DNA from: Novosphingobium sp. KA1
GTDB taxonomy: Bacteria > Pseudomonadota > Alphaproteobacteria > Sphingomonadales > Sphingomonadaceae
Length of the DNA stretch: 64,000 bases
Direction: 5' to 3'
Assembly (NCBI RefSeq): GCF_017309955.1
Contig: NZ_CP021248.1
Coordinates: 868,001-932,000, forward strand
The translations under genes and the position numbers were made by a program. Of this stretch, positions 1 through 7,757 are shown in pieces. Positions within the stretch are counted from its first letter, which is position 1. Each line of letters begins with the position of its first letter. The notes beneath the pieces were generated by a model, which worked only from the letters and a program-made list of their open reading frames with translations, had not been told where the DNA came from and searched no databases.

Positions 1-206
1 TGCATCGCCCGGCCCACGGGATGGTCGGTAGCGGGCCCAGCTGGCGAGGTCGGTGCTCGCGCCTCCTATGCGCGCGCGCAATTGACTTGGCCTTATTTCG
101 GGCTCTCCCGGCGGATGAAGAGCTCGATTGCCGTCCAGAGCGCGCGGTATCGCTGGAAAGCGCTCTCCCGCTCGGCTAAAACTCGGGGAGAAAGGACATC
201 GAGAGT
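1..206. other. Non-coding left edge
   Basis: No convincing gene is visible in either strand. The only feature is a purine-rich Shine-Dalgarno-like stretch (AAAGGA, around 191-196) ahead of the ATG at 207. A gene that ends to the left of the window cannot be judged. Confidence 0.4.
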
Positions 207-632
207 ATGGCCGGATTTGACGACTTCGAGGATCGCGATTGGCGCGAGACCCTAGCCGAACTGCGCCTTATGGTTGCCGGCGCAGGGTTTGGCGATTGGG
301 ATGCCCAGGCGGCTGCAGCGCTCGACGATGACTTCCAATCGTTTGCAAGTCCGCGAAGCCAGCTGACTACCTATGTCCGTTCCTTCGAGAGCTTCCTCAG
401 GGTCCGCAGCGAATGGAACCTCGAGCGAATGCGTGCGCGCCTCGGGGAAATCCTGCGCGACGAGGAAGGCCGGCCCGTCACCGGCGCCATTGTCGTCGAC
501 GCTTATGGCGATCGGGCCGACGATATCCTCGATGGACGGATCAGCGATGGTCTACTCGAGGTTGTTACCGCTTTTTCGAACGCGCTGGCCGGCGAGACGG
601 GCTACTTCAATGGCGAGGAGAATGAAGAATGA
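207..632 (+). CDS. Hypothetical protein, partner of a nuclease-like gene
   Basis: This is a 141-residue acidic, soluble protein that I do not recognise. It has no signal peptide or membrane segment and looks largely helical, with Trp- and Arg-rich stretches around residues 70-85. The start is the ATG at 207. The stop overlaps the next start by four bases (ATGA at 629-632), so the two genes are almost certainly translated together. Because the partner looks like a PD-(D/E)XK-type protein, this one may be its regulator, antitoxin or specificity partner. That is inference from layout only. Confidence 0.65.
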   Translation: MAGFDDFEDRDWRETLAELRLMVAGAGFGDWDAQAAAALDDDFQSFASPRSQLTTYVRSFESFLRVRSEWNLERMRARLGEILRDEEGRPVTGAIVVDAYGDRADDILDGRISDGLLEVVTAFSNALAGETGYFNGEENEE

Positions 633-1342
633 GCCTCCCGCCAGCAAAACCGAAACGTCCGCTCACTCCTGCCGCGGCGTTGAAGCGGCTGAAGGCGGCC
701 TTTCGTACCGAACTTGGCATAGGGTCCCGGACGGCTGCCGACCTGCTTGCGGGGGCAAGGCTCTACGACAAGGCGTATGAACTGTCGTGTCTCATCGAGA
801 CGATGCAGCACCTGAAAAGTTGCGGCTCCTCCGTTTCGTTCACGCTGATCGGAGGCTGCAAGCCGAAGTTTCGCGGGAAGGGCGGCGACATTCAGCGCGG
901 CGTGTGGCCATTCATCGAGATGTACGACGGGAGCACGGTCGTCGCCGAGATTTGGGTGGACATCGAATGCCTGGCGCTCAGCGCCTGGGTCGACGGCAAG
1001 GCTGCCGGCAATCCTCCTTTTGGGCGGGCTCACGAACTCGACGTCATCGTCGTCGAACCCGGCGCAAGCGGCAAGCCTGAGCCTGGCGCGCTCAAGGTCG
1101 GCATTGAAGCCAAGCACCGTCCGTTCAACAAGGCGCTCCTCAAGGAATTGCTCGGAGTTCGCAGGGAGACGGCATTCAAGTCCGATGATGGGCCCAACCC
1201 CTTTGCCTGGTGGCAACCCGGCCGGGAACTACCGGCCGAACCGCCATCGGGGATCGTGCTGTTTTGCTCCGATGTAGGCGCTCTCAATTATGTGGATCCC
1301 GCCGAATTCTGGGGGCTTGAAATGATCCATCATGTCTTCTGA
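629..1342 (+). CDS. Putative PD-(D/E)XK-like nuclease-fold protein
   Basis: The product has 237 residues. The middle holds what reads like a restriction-endonuclease-fold core: an acidic strand HELDVIVVE near residues 135-143, then a strand with GIEAKHR near residues 160-166, matching the D...(D/E)xK arrangement of the superfamily. The N-terminus is basic (several Lys/Arg and Pro), as in DNA-binding proteins. It is translationally coupled to the upstream gene by an ATGA overlap and ends in a convergent intergenic hairpin. A role in DNA cleavage or phage/plasmid defence is plausible but inferred from one motif pair. No family name can be given with confidence. Confidence 0.6.
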   Translation: MSLPPAKPKRPLTPAAALKRLKAAFRTELGIGSRTAADLLAGARLYDKAYELSCLIETMQHLKSCGSSVSFTLIGGCKPKFRGKGGDIQRGVWPFIEMYDGSTVVAEIWVDIECLALSAWVDGKAAGNPPFGRAHELDVIVVEPGASGKPEPGALKVGIEAKHRPFNKALLKELLGVRRETAFKSDDGPNPFAWWQPGRELPAEPPSGIVLFCSDVGALNYVDPAEFWGLEMIHHVF

Positions 1343-1398
1343 ACGCCCGGACCAGCACGCCTGGCGATCGCACCTTCGCCAGGATGTGATGGTCGTGC

Positions 1399-1432
1399 CC
1401 CAATCCTCGTCGCATCTGAAATGAGGATTGGG
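1399..1432. terminator. Hairpin between convergent genes
   Basis: A perfect 10-bp inverted repeat (CCCAATCCTC / GAGGATTGGG at 1399-1408 and 1423-1432, 14-nt loop) lies between the convergent genes ending at 1342 and 1453. There is no strong T-tract, so it is a probable bidirectional terminator or simple hairpin rather than a textbook intrinsic terminator. Confidence 0.5.
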
Positions 1433-1452
1433 CCTGTATTGGTTCCGGGGTA

Positions 1453-2241
1453 TCAGCCCTTTGGCGCGATGATGACCCGGACCTTGAGATTGCCGCCATG
1501 CGTCTCGAGGTCGCGCTCGATCCCGGCGGGATTTCCAATGCGCCCTTCGGGATCGTAGACAAAGCAGACCAGCGTCTTGCAATCCGGATGCAAGTCGTAG
1601 CGCGCCCGGTCGATGATCAGCTGAGCTCCCAGCTCCTTTGTCTTCATCGACGGGCGGGTCTTCTTGACCTCGATAACGATCTGCTCGGCCTTTAGCAGAA
1701 AATCGACGCGCGAGCATCCTCCGGCGTAGCTCGGCGTCCATTCTTCTGCCCGGATATCGTCGAAATGCAGGCGCAGAAACGCGTGCAAGAGATCCTGCAC
1801 ATCGTATTCGTCGTTGATTTCGAGGCTGTCTCGATCGCTGTGACGCTGCTGCAACTGGCGTGCCGCACGGTGAAAGCGCAGGCACAGCTTCTCGATGAGA
1901 TCGAGGTGATCGGGTTTGTTCTCTGCTGCTTTGGCTGGCAGCCCGAACTCTTCAATCTCCAGAACCATGGATTCGAGTACAGCAGCCGCGTTCGTTAGGC
2001 CTAGGCGGTAGGCTTTCTTGAAAACGGAATTCGGAGAGTCGTCTCGATAGGATTCCGGAAAATATTGAATGCGCCTGAAGTCGCGGAGGTGCCGATCTTC
2101 GTTTCCAAATATCCGCTCGATGGAAACTTCTGTGTCACGGCGCCACTTGGTGAACTCCGGACTGGTGTCATCGACCCGACCAAGCGCTTCTGTCGCGATT
2201 TTTTGTCGCCGTAGAATAGCGATCGACTGATCTTTGTTCAT
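1453..2241 (-). CDS. AHJR-like restriction-endonuclease-fold protein
   Basis: The 262-residue protein has a helical N-terminal half and a C-terminal nuclease-fold domain. The sequence around residues 165-215 (RVDFLLKAEQIVIEVKKTR) gives a D...ExK catalytic pattern. Spacing and surrounding residues are those of the AHJR-like group of PD-(D/E)XK domains often found in defence and DNA-repair contexts. It is transcribed towards the nuclease-like pair at 207-1342, and the three genes together could form a small defence island at the edge of the mobile region. The start is the ATG at 2241. No partner methylase or helicase is visible, so substrate and trigger are unknown. Confidence 0.65.
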   Translation of the reverse strand: MNKDQSIAILRRQKIATEALGRVDDTSPEFTKWRRDTEVSIERIFGNEDRHLRDFRRIQYFPESYRDDSPNSVFKKAYRLGLTNAAAVLESMVLEIEEFGLPAKAAENKPDHLDLIEKLCLRFHRAARQLQQRHSDRDSLEINDEYDVQDLLHAFLRLHFDDIRAEEWTPSYAGGCSRVDFLLKAEQIVIEVKKTRPSMKTKELGAQLIIDRARYDLHPDCKTLVCFVYDPEGRIGNPAGIERDLETHGGNLKVRVIIAPKG

Positions 2242-2407
2242 TCAGGTCGACTGGCACAATTGGGCAGCTCCAGCCAGCCAAATCGATCCTCGTGGACGCG
2301 TTTCCATGGTGCAACCGCGAGCCCCCTGTGGTTACCCATCGCATCGGACTATTGGTGTGGAGTCTGCATTCCCACCGTCCCGGGACCATGAAGTGCATCG
2401 TTTGGGT

Positions 2408-2446
2408 GAACCCGCGCAAACCGCTGGAGGCGGCCTGCGCGGGTTC
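2408..2446. terminator. Hairpin downstream of the mucR-like gene
   Basis: An 11-bp perfect inverted repeat (GAACCCGCGCA / TGCGCGGGTTC, 2408-2418 and 2436-2446) lies 20 bp beyond the stop of the minus-strand regulator gene. There is no long U-tract. It is probably a terminator for that gene. Confidence 0.5.
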
Positions 2447-2466
2447 GCTCAATGGTCTGGCTGGCG

Positions 2467-3672
2467 TCAGCCGGCCGTGGATGCCTTTTCCACTTCGGCC
2501 GGCACCACGGCAGGAGCACCTTCTACCGGCGTCTTGGCTTCCGGCTCAGCCTTTGCTGCGGGCTTGGCCGGCTTGGCGGCGCCGCTCCTGGCCGGGCGCG
2601 CCTTGGCCGTAGCAGGCTTTGCCGCCTTGGCGGCGGGAGCCTTTGCGGCTTGCGCCTTGGGCTGCGGCGAGGACGAGGCTTCGCCGTCTGCCGAAGGTAC
2701 CTTGATGCCCAGCTTCTTGCGGTCCTTCGCGGCGGCCGGGGCGGGCACCGCCGGGCTCGACTGCACCGCCGGTGCCCCGCTGCTCGCCGGGCGCGCCATG
2801 CGCCGTCCGCTGGACTTGTCGGAAGACTTGCTCGGGGACTTGGTCGAAGGCTTGCCGCCAGACTTGGCCCCAGACTTGGCCCCAGACTTGGCCCCAGACT
2901 TGGCCCCGGACTGGGTCGCTGCCTTGGGCCTTACCGGGGCCTTGCCGGCAGCCGCATCGACCGTGGCAGTCTCAGTGACGGGCGCCGCATTGGCAACCGG
3001 GGCTGCGACAGGCTTTGCGGCCGGCTTGGACGCTGCCGACTTTGCTGCTGCGGGCTTTGTCGGTGCCGATTTAGCCGGTGCGGGCTTGGCGCTCTTGGCG
3101 GGAGCCTTGCCCTGTGCCTTCGCGGTCACCGGTTTGGCTGTGCCGGCTTCTGCTGCCGGCGCGGCCGCTGCCGCCTTCGGCGCAGCGGCAGGCTTCGCGG
3201 CGGCTGCCTTGGACCCTGCCTTGGGTGTTGCTACCTTGGTTGGTGCGGCGGCGGCAGGTGCTGCGCTCTTGCGTCCGCCCAGACCGTTTTCCTTGGCAAA
3301 CTTGCGGCGCTGCTCGGAGTAGCTCTGCGACACCAGCGGGTAATCTGCCGGCAACTTGTAGCGGGCGCGGTACTCTTCGGGCGTGAGGCCCTTGTTGGAG
3401 AGATGACGCTTCAGCGCCTTGTAGGGCTTGCCGTCGATCATGCTCAGGATGTGATCGGGCGAGGCAAGACTGTCCTCGATCGATACGGCCGGCTTGTGCT
3501 CGAGGGCCTTTGCTTCGGCTTCTGCCTTTGCTGCCGCTTCGCCGGCAAGCGCCGCGCGGGTGGACTCGATAAGAGCTGGGAGCGCATCGCTGGGAACAGA
3601 ATTGTTGGCAACATAGGCGCTCAGCAATTCTACGGTAAGGCGTGCCAGTTCTGGCTGCTCGGTCTCGGACAT
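2467..3672 (-). CDS. MucR/Ros-family regulator with long Lys/Ala/Pro-rich tail
   Basis: Residues 1-140 form a MucR-type domain: a helical N-terminus, then the DNA-binding core KALKRHLSNKGLTPEEYRARY and the conserved LPADYPLVSQSYSEQRRK. The Cys of the classical Ros zinc knuckle is replaced (SMIDGK where CLEDGK is usual), so this is the cysteine-less variety seen in some alphaproteobacteria. Residues from about 145 to 401 are an extremely Ala/Lys/Pro-rich tail resembling histone H1-like or nucleoid-associated C-termini, including four tandem GAKS units. The usual MucR is about 140-200 residues, so the tail is exceptional. An AAAGGG ribosome-binding site precedes the ATG at 3672. It probably acts as a global H-NS-like regulator or nucleoid protein. 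The tail function is inferred. Confidence 0.85.
   Translation of the reverse strand: MSETEQPELARLTVELLSAYVANNSVPSDALPALIESTRAALAGEAAAKAEAEAKALEHKPAVSIEDSLASPDHILSMIDGKPYKALKRHLSNKGLTPEEYRARYKLPADYPLVSQSYSEQRRKFAKENGLGGRKSAAPAAAAPTKVATPKAGSKAAAAKPAAAPKAAAAAPAAEAGTAKPVTAKAQGKAPAKSAKPAPAKSAPTKPAAAKSAASKPAAKPVAAPVANAAPVTETATVDAAAGKAPVRPKAATQSGAKSGAKSGAKSGAKSGGKPSTKSPSKSSDKSSGRRMARPASSGAPAVQSSPAVPAPAAAKDRKKLGIKVPSADGEASSSPQPKAQAAKAPAAKAAKPATAKARPARSGAAKPAKPAAKAEPEAKTPVEGAPAVVPAEVEKASTAG
2859..2906. repeat. Four tandem 12-bp repeats inside the mucR-like gene
   Basis: The unit CAGACTTGGCCC occurs at 2859-2870, 2871-2882, 2883-2894 and 2895-2906, followed by a degenerate copy. It encodes the GAKS repeats of the basic tail. 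Copy number may vary between strains by slippage without changing the reading frame. Confidence 0.9.
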
Positions 3673-4186
3673 GGGGAATTTCCCTTTTCTGGGCAGGATA
3701 GTGGTGCGCTTGTCGGCTCAATGGACCGCCATGTAAAGCGTCATATAGTCTACAGTTCCCGATTGGTTGCCATTATCACGCCGGCGCGGTCGTTGCGGGG
3801 AAACACTGCTTCGACTGGGCGTTCGACACCTTCCTCTGTTGTTTCGTTGCGGTAACGACAGAGTAGTGGGGAGGCGACAGGGCGGATGCCCGCAGTGCGG
3901 GCACCGCGCTCTATCGGCGCGATGCTTTCGCATCGCTTCGACCAAGCTTTGGCTGCGCCAAATCTTGTCCCTCCGGGTCACGATCGCTTCCGCATGCGTG
4001 GGGACAGGTCTCGCTGTCACGCGCGCTCGTTTTGGAGTGCGCGGAGGAGCAGCAAAGCGCGGTGCCGGGCGCGCTGCACGCGGGGCACAGCGGGCGCGGC
4101 GAGGGTGGGCCTGGGAGAAGAGGGGGACCTTTGAAGGTGTCGTTTCGAGTGTTTCGAAAGCGGCGACACGTCAAAGGAGAATTGAG
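3673..4186. other. Long intergenic region with hairpins
   Basis: These 514 bp separate the divergent mucR-like and DUF736 genes. No gene is supported. A short hairpin is visible (GCGATGC TTTC GCATCGC near 3919-3936), as well as a GC-rich palindromic patch (around 3890-3908) and several short GC-rich repeats at 4030-4110. The two promoters must lie here. An AAAGGAGA ribosome-binding site sits at 4173-4180. Confidence 0.5.
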
Positions 4187-4681
4187 ATGAATATTGGTGA
4201 ATTCCAACTGCGCAATGGTCGTCTCATGGGTTCGATTGCGACCCGGACCATCGATCTGCCCCACCTGGGCCTGCGTCCCGTCGAAAGCCAGAACGATCGT
4301 GCGCCGGTCTTCGAGATCGTCGCGCTCAATGTCGGCAATCGCTGGGTCCAGATCGGGGCGCTGTGGGAAGCCGTCGCGCGCAATAGCACCGGCGAAGCCT
4401 TCCTCCAGGGCTCGATCGATGATCCCAGCCTTCCCGAACCCCTGCCGATCGCACTGTTCGGCAGCGAGCAGGAAGGGCTTCGCGTCGCATGGCGCCGGCC
4501 CCAGCGGCGCGACGACTTCGGTCCCGCGATCCGCTCCGGTCGGCGCGAATATGAAGGTGGGAACGACGAGGGTCCGATGGGAGCCGGTCCCGGAGGCGGC
4601 TTCGGCGATAGCACCGCCGATGAAGCGGGGTCGCTCTCGGGCGGACTGGCAGGCGAGCTCGACGACGAGATCGCCTTCTGA
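4187..4681 (+). CDS. DUF736 family protein
   Basis: The protein has 164 residues from the ATG at 4187, which has a strong AAAGGAGA site seven bases upstream. The open frame extends further 5', but only this start gives the family N-terminus MNIGEF. The DUF736 core covers residues 1-105, with the IDDPSLPEPLPIALF strand-turn and a closing VAWRRP. The last 60 residues are a Gly/Asp-rich, probably disordered acidic tail. DUF736 genes are common on alphaproteobacterial conjugative plasmids and integrative elements, where they are small cytoplasmic proteins of unknown function. The location here, beside DUF2493 genes and a MobF relaxase, fits that pattern. Confidence 0.85.
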   Translation: MNIGEFQLRNGRLMGSIATRTIDLPHLGLRPVESQNDRAPVFEIVALNVGNRWVQIGALWEAVARNSTGEAFLQGSIDDPSLPEPLPIALFGSEQEGLRVAWRRPQRRDDFGPAIRSGRREYEGGNDEGPMGAGPGGGFGDSTADEAGSLSGGLAGELDDEIAF

Positions 4682-4752
4682 AGTCCTTCCGAACTGCCGG
4701 GGGGCGTAAATGCGTCCCCCGGTTTTACCCTATTCAATGCGGGAGACGCATC

Positions 4753-5763
4753 ATGTCCCGTCCTTCTTCTATCGATCGCTTTGCTGACCTCAAAACCCTC
4801 TATGCCGAAATGACCGCGACACCGGAGTTCCGTGCGGCCTTCGGCGATCCGATGCCGCTCACCATCTGCGAACCGGGAGCAGCTGCGGCCGAGCACGAAA
4901 TGCCCGAGCCGCTGGCCGCGCAAGCGGACTGCGGCGGGGTCATCGCAGCGATCTTCGATCTCTTCACCGGCACCCGTCTCGAACCGCTTGCTCCCGAGAT
5001 CGCATGGGGCTTCGTCAACTCGTTCCACTTCGTTGCCGGAAAGCTCGAGCGGCGCGAGGATGCCCTCGCCGACGAGATCGGCGAGATGGCCCGCTCCCCC
5101 GACATGAGCGAGGTCTTCACCGGCCAGCTCGAGGAGAAGCAGCTGCTTTGCCGCTCGACCGCCGAGCAGCGCGAGGCGGTCGAATGCATGCGCGACTATG
5201 CCGCCGAGATGTACCGGGCACTGTCGGGCTGGCCGTGGTCGCCAGCGCGCGGCAGCAGGGTCTCGCCGGCCTCCTCGGCAAGTCAGATCACCGCGCAGGA
5301 CTTCCTGCGCCAGCGGGCATTGGCGGCGCGGGAACGTCACTTGCCGCAGGGACCGATCGTGGTCTTCTCGGGCCCTGCGCAGTGGGATGACTGGACGCCG
5401 ATCTGGGAACGGCTCGACCAGATCCGAACCCGCGTTCCGACCATGACGCTGGTGACTACCGGGCAGCGCAAGGGCGCTGATGCGATCGCTGCGGCATGGG
5501 CGGCGCGGCCCGAGATCGCGGTGCCAGTGGTTGCCTATGGGCTCTATGGCACAGGGCGCAAGGTTGCCTTCACACGTAACCGCAAGCTGGTGGAGTTGAG
5601 GCCGGTCGAGGCGGTCCTTTGCGAAGGGTCGGGGCTGCAGGCCAACCTCTACCAGCTTCTGCGCAAGGCCGGGGTACCGATCCATGCTTTCCGCAAGACG
5701 GAGCAGGCCGGCGCCCTCGGGGCGCCGCGCATTCAACGTCCCAGACTTCACGTCGCTGCCTGA
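4753..5763 (+). CDS. DUF2493 domain protein (SLOG-like), copy 1
   Basis: The 336-residue protein has two parts. Residues 1-165 are a helical domain with no function I can name (it includes a conserved EIAWGFVNSFH-type segment). Residues 190-310 are a DUF2493 domain, related to the SLOG/Rossmann nucleotide-binding superfamily: IVVFSG at the first strand, a TTGQRKGADAIAAAWAA stretch, and a closing FTRNRKLVEL...VLCEGSGLQ. It sits 71 bp after the DUF736 gene and has a close paralogue at 6334. SLOG domains bind nucleotide-derived ligands in several immune and signalling proteins, but for this family the role is unknown. Confidence 0.8.
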   Translation: MSRPSSIDRFADLKTLYAEMTATPEFRAAFGDPMPLTICEPGAAAAEHEMPEPLAAQADCGGVIAAIFDLFTGTRLEPLAPEIAWGFVNSFHFVAGKLERREDALADEIGEMARSPDMSEVFTGQLEEKQLLCRSTAEQREAVECMRDYAAEMYRALSGWPWSPARGSRVSPASSASQITAQDFLRQRALAARERHLPQGPIVVFSGPAQWDDWTPIWERLDQIRTRVPTMTLVTTGQRKGADAIAAAWAARPEIAVPVVAYGLYGTGRKVAFTRNRKLVELRPVEAVLCEGSGLQANLYQLLRKAGVPIHAFRKTEQAGALGAPRIQRPRLHVAA

Positions 5764-5776
5764 AGGGAGACGAGCC

Positions 5777-5995
5777 ATGGCCATTCCACGCGCCTTCCGC
5801 CGCAATTTCGAAACCCTGCGCCGTGCGGCGCGCGAGGGCAATCTCGCGCTCCTCGAATGCACCTGCGCCCACACCGGAGATCGGCGCTACGTCATCTGCG
5901 CCGTGGGACATGACGAGAAGGGCTTCGTCTTCACGCCCTTCGGACATCTCCACGACGGCAATCCCTTCGAGGCCTATATCCCGCCTGCGTCCTGA
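5777..5995 (+). CDS. DUF6117 family small protein
   Basis: A 72-residue protein starts at the ATG at 5777, 13 bp after the DUF2493 gene, with AGGGAGA upstream. It matches the pattern of the DUF6117 family carried by sphingomonad mobile elements: an N-terminal RRNFETLRRAAREGNLALLE helix, then ECT, RRYVICAVG and VFTPFGHL...NPFEAYIPP. No membrane segment is present. It is probably co-transcribed with the preceding genes. The function is not known. Confidence 0.75.
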   Translation: MAIPRAFRRNFETLRRAAREGNLALLECTCAHTGDRRYVICAVGHDEKGFVFTPFGHLHDGNPFEAYIPPAS

Positions 5996-6333
5996 GCCCT
6001 CGGAGCAATTGCGAGACCTGGTGCATCCGCTTCCAAAGGGAAGCGGATGCGCTGTTCCCTGTTGTGCTCGGACGATGACTTCTGCCCTGCCGAAATGGCC
6101 CTTTGGGGGCATCGAGCCCCCTTCGGGCCAGCTCTCCCATCTCTCTCAGGTCCTCCAAGTCTGGCACGGGGCCGCTGCGGCCTCAAGGACGACGGGGCCC
6201 CACCATTTTGCTTCGCAAAATCGTTGCCCCCATCGCCGCTGACGCGGTCACGGGGCTAAAGCCCCGCGATCCTTGACCCCGCAGCTCGAAGCCCGTGCCG
6301 GTGAACGGACCTCTTCAAGAAAAGGAGGTTACG
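5996..6333. other. Hairpin-rich intergenic region
   Basis: No gene is supported. Three perfect inverted repeats are visible: GCATCCGCTTCC/GGAAGCGGATGC (6023-6034, 6039-6050, loop AAAG), ATTTTGC/GCAAAAT (6205-6211, 6215-6221, loop TTC) and CGGGGC/GCCCCG (6251-6256, 6261-6266, loop TAAA). The first probably terminates the upstream operon. An AAAGGAGG site at 6321-6328 serves the gene at 6334. Confidence 0.6.
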
Positions 6334-7314
6334 ATGACCAAGGCTTTAAGGATTTCCCGCAGCTTCACCGAGATTGCCGATCTGATTGCCGAGAACGAGG
6401 GACAGATCGCTGACAGCTTCGCCGCCGCCTTTGCAGATGGGGGATGCGAAGTTCGGCTTGCCGCAAGCGACGAATGCGTGAGCGCCGAAATGCCCGATCC
6501 GCGCGAGGTGCAACTGGCGATCGAGATGATGGTGACGACGCTTTTCGACGTGCTGCGCGATACCCGCCTCGAGCCGCTTGGCGAGCGCATTGCATGGGGC
6601 GTCGTGCAGAGCTTCCACAAGGTCGCGGGCGGGCTCGAGGGAGAGGCGGATCACGCGGCAAGGAAGCTCGGCGATCTCGTGCGCGAAAACGACGGCAGCG
6701 AGGTCGCGAATGCCGGGATCGAGGAGGCGCAGACGCTCTGCCACGGTCTCGACGAGGCGGTGGAAGCGATGGCCTGCATGCGCGATCACGCAGCGCAGAT
6801 GTTTCACGCCGAGACCGGTCATCCGTGGTCTTCCCCACGCGCCACGCTGACGTCGGGTAAGCGCACGGCGTCTGTTATTGCCGCCGCCGACTTCCTTGCC
6901 GCCCGGCGCGCGAAGCGGATCGAGGCACAGGCACCGAGCGGACCGATCGTGCTCTTCTCGGGAGGTCAGATCTGGGAAGACCACGCCCGGATCTGGGGGG
7001 AACTCGACGCGATCCGCGCCCGCATTCCCGCGATGGTTCTGGCCACCACCGCGCAGGACAAGGGCTGCGATGCGATAGCGGCGGCATGGGCGGCGCGCTC
7101 GGGGATCAAGCTCGTGACGTTCACGCTCGACCGCAGGTTGGGCAAGCGCGCGGGCTTTGCGCGCAACGAGGCGATGATGCGGCTCAGGCCCGTGGAAGCG
7201 GTGGTCTGCGAAGGCTCGGGGCTGCAGTCGCACCTTGCGCGGCTGGTGCGGGACGGCGGCGTGCCCGCGCACTTCATCGCGCAGGATGCGAGCAGGACGC
7301 GCCACCGCGTGTGA
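6334..7314 (+). CDS. DUF2493 domain protein (SLOG-like), copy 2
   Basis: The product has 326 residues from the ATG at 6334, chosen because AAAGGAGG lies five bases upstream. An in-frame ATG at 6295 has no such site. The layout matches the 4753 gene: a helical N-terminal domain, then DUF2493 from about residue 200, with IVLFSGGQIWEDH, TTAQDKGCDAIAAAWAA, RLGKRAGFARNEA and VVCEGSGLQ. The two copies are clearly paralogous but well diverged, most strongly in the first 60 residues, so they may have different partners or ligands. A strong terminator follows directly. Confidence 0.8.
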   Translation: MTKALRISRSFTEIADLIAENEGQIADSFAAAFADGGCEVRLAASDECVSAEMPDPREVQLAIEMMVTTLFDVLRDTRLEPLGERIAWGVVQSFHKVAGGLEGEADHAARKLGDLVRENDGSEVANAGIEEAQTLCHGLDEAVEAMACMRDHAAQMFHAETGHPWSSPRATLTSGKRTASVIAAADFLAARRAKRIEAQAPSGPIVLFSGGQIWEDHARIWGELDAIRARIPAMVLATTAQDKGCDAIAAAWAARSGIKLVTFTLDRRLGKRAGFARNEAMMRLRPVEAVVCEGSGLQSHLARLVRDGGVPAHFIAQDASRTRHRV

Positions 7315-7327
7315 CAGGCCGATGCAG

Positions 7328-7370
7328 GAAGCCGGCGAGGGCGAGGGGCCTTCGCCGGCTTCTTTTTTTT
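7328..7370 (+). terminator. Intrinsic terminator after DUF2493 copy 2
   Basis: An 11-bp perfect stem (GAAGCCGGCGA / TCGCCGGCTTC at 7328-7338 and 7352-7362) is followed by eight Ts (7363-7370). It is a textbook rho-independent terminator on the plus strand, 13 bp past the stop codon. Confidence 0.9.
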
Positions 7371-7406
7371 GCGAGAGGCTGGAAGATCGCCGGGCTCAGG
7401 GACCCG

Positions 7407-7757
7407 TCAGAGGACGGGCCCGTCGCCCGGCGATGCGGCGCCTTGGCCAGGCGCCGGCCTCCTGCGCGCGGCTCCGCCGTGCTCGTCGCCGGGACGCCGT
7501 TCCGGCGCAGTTTGAAGTTTGGTGGTGACAGAGATCTGTGACTTGAGCGCGGAAACTGCAAACGGACCGCCCAGCTTGATGGCATGCGTCACCACATCCC
7601 TGAACTCACGCTCCGACAAGTGCTCGACGGGAAGGTCAGCGCAGATCAGACCGTAGCTTTGCCGGAGGGTGCGGCGCACACTCTCGGCTTCTTCGGCGAG
7701 CTTCTTCTGGTCGCTCTCGATCTTGCTGAGACGTTCGCGTGTCGACATTTTGGGCAT
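7407..7757 (-). CDS. Small coiled-coil protein of the transfer region
   Basis: The 116-residue protein starts at the ATG at 7757, supported by a GAGGAG site eight bases upstream. A second in-frame ATG is at 7748. Residues 1-40 are highly charged and predicted coiled-coil (ERLSKIESDQKKLAEEAESV), followed by a helical domain ending near residue 75. The last 40 residues are Pro/Arg/Gly-rich and probably disordered. It is divergent from the mobilisation genes across a repeat-rich region. Small proteins in this position are often annotated as TraC/TraD-like conjugal accessory factors, but I cannot confirm that family. Confidence 0.6.
   Translation of the reverse strand: MPKMSTRERLSKIESDQKKLAEEAESVRRTLRQSYGLICADLPVEHLSEREFRDVVTHAIKLGGPFAVSALKSQISVTTKLQTAPERRPGDEHGGAARRRPAPGQGAASPGDGPVL

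Noticed and set aside
2859..2906. Possible CRISPR-like array
   Set aside because: The repeats are 12 bp, directly abutting, have no spacers and encode part of a protein tail.
2234..3855. Two long plus-strand frames opposite the mucR-like gene
   Set aside because: They read as Ala/Gly/Leu/Cys/Arg-rich nonsense created by the repetitive Lys/Ala/Pro tail of the true gene on the minus strand.
3767..4186. 5' extension of the DUF736 reading frame
   Set aside because: The extension is Arg-rich and lacks a ribosome-binding site. The ATG at 4187 has a strong one and gives the family N-terminus.
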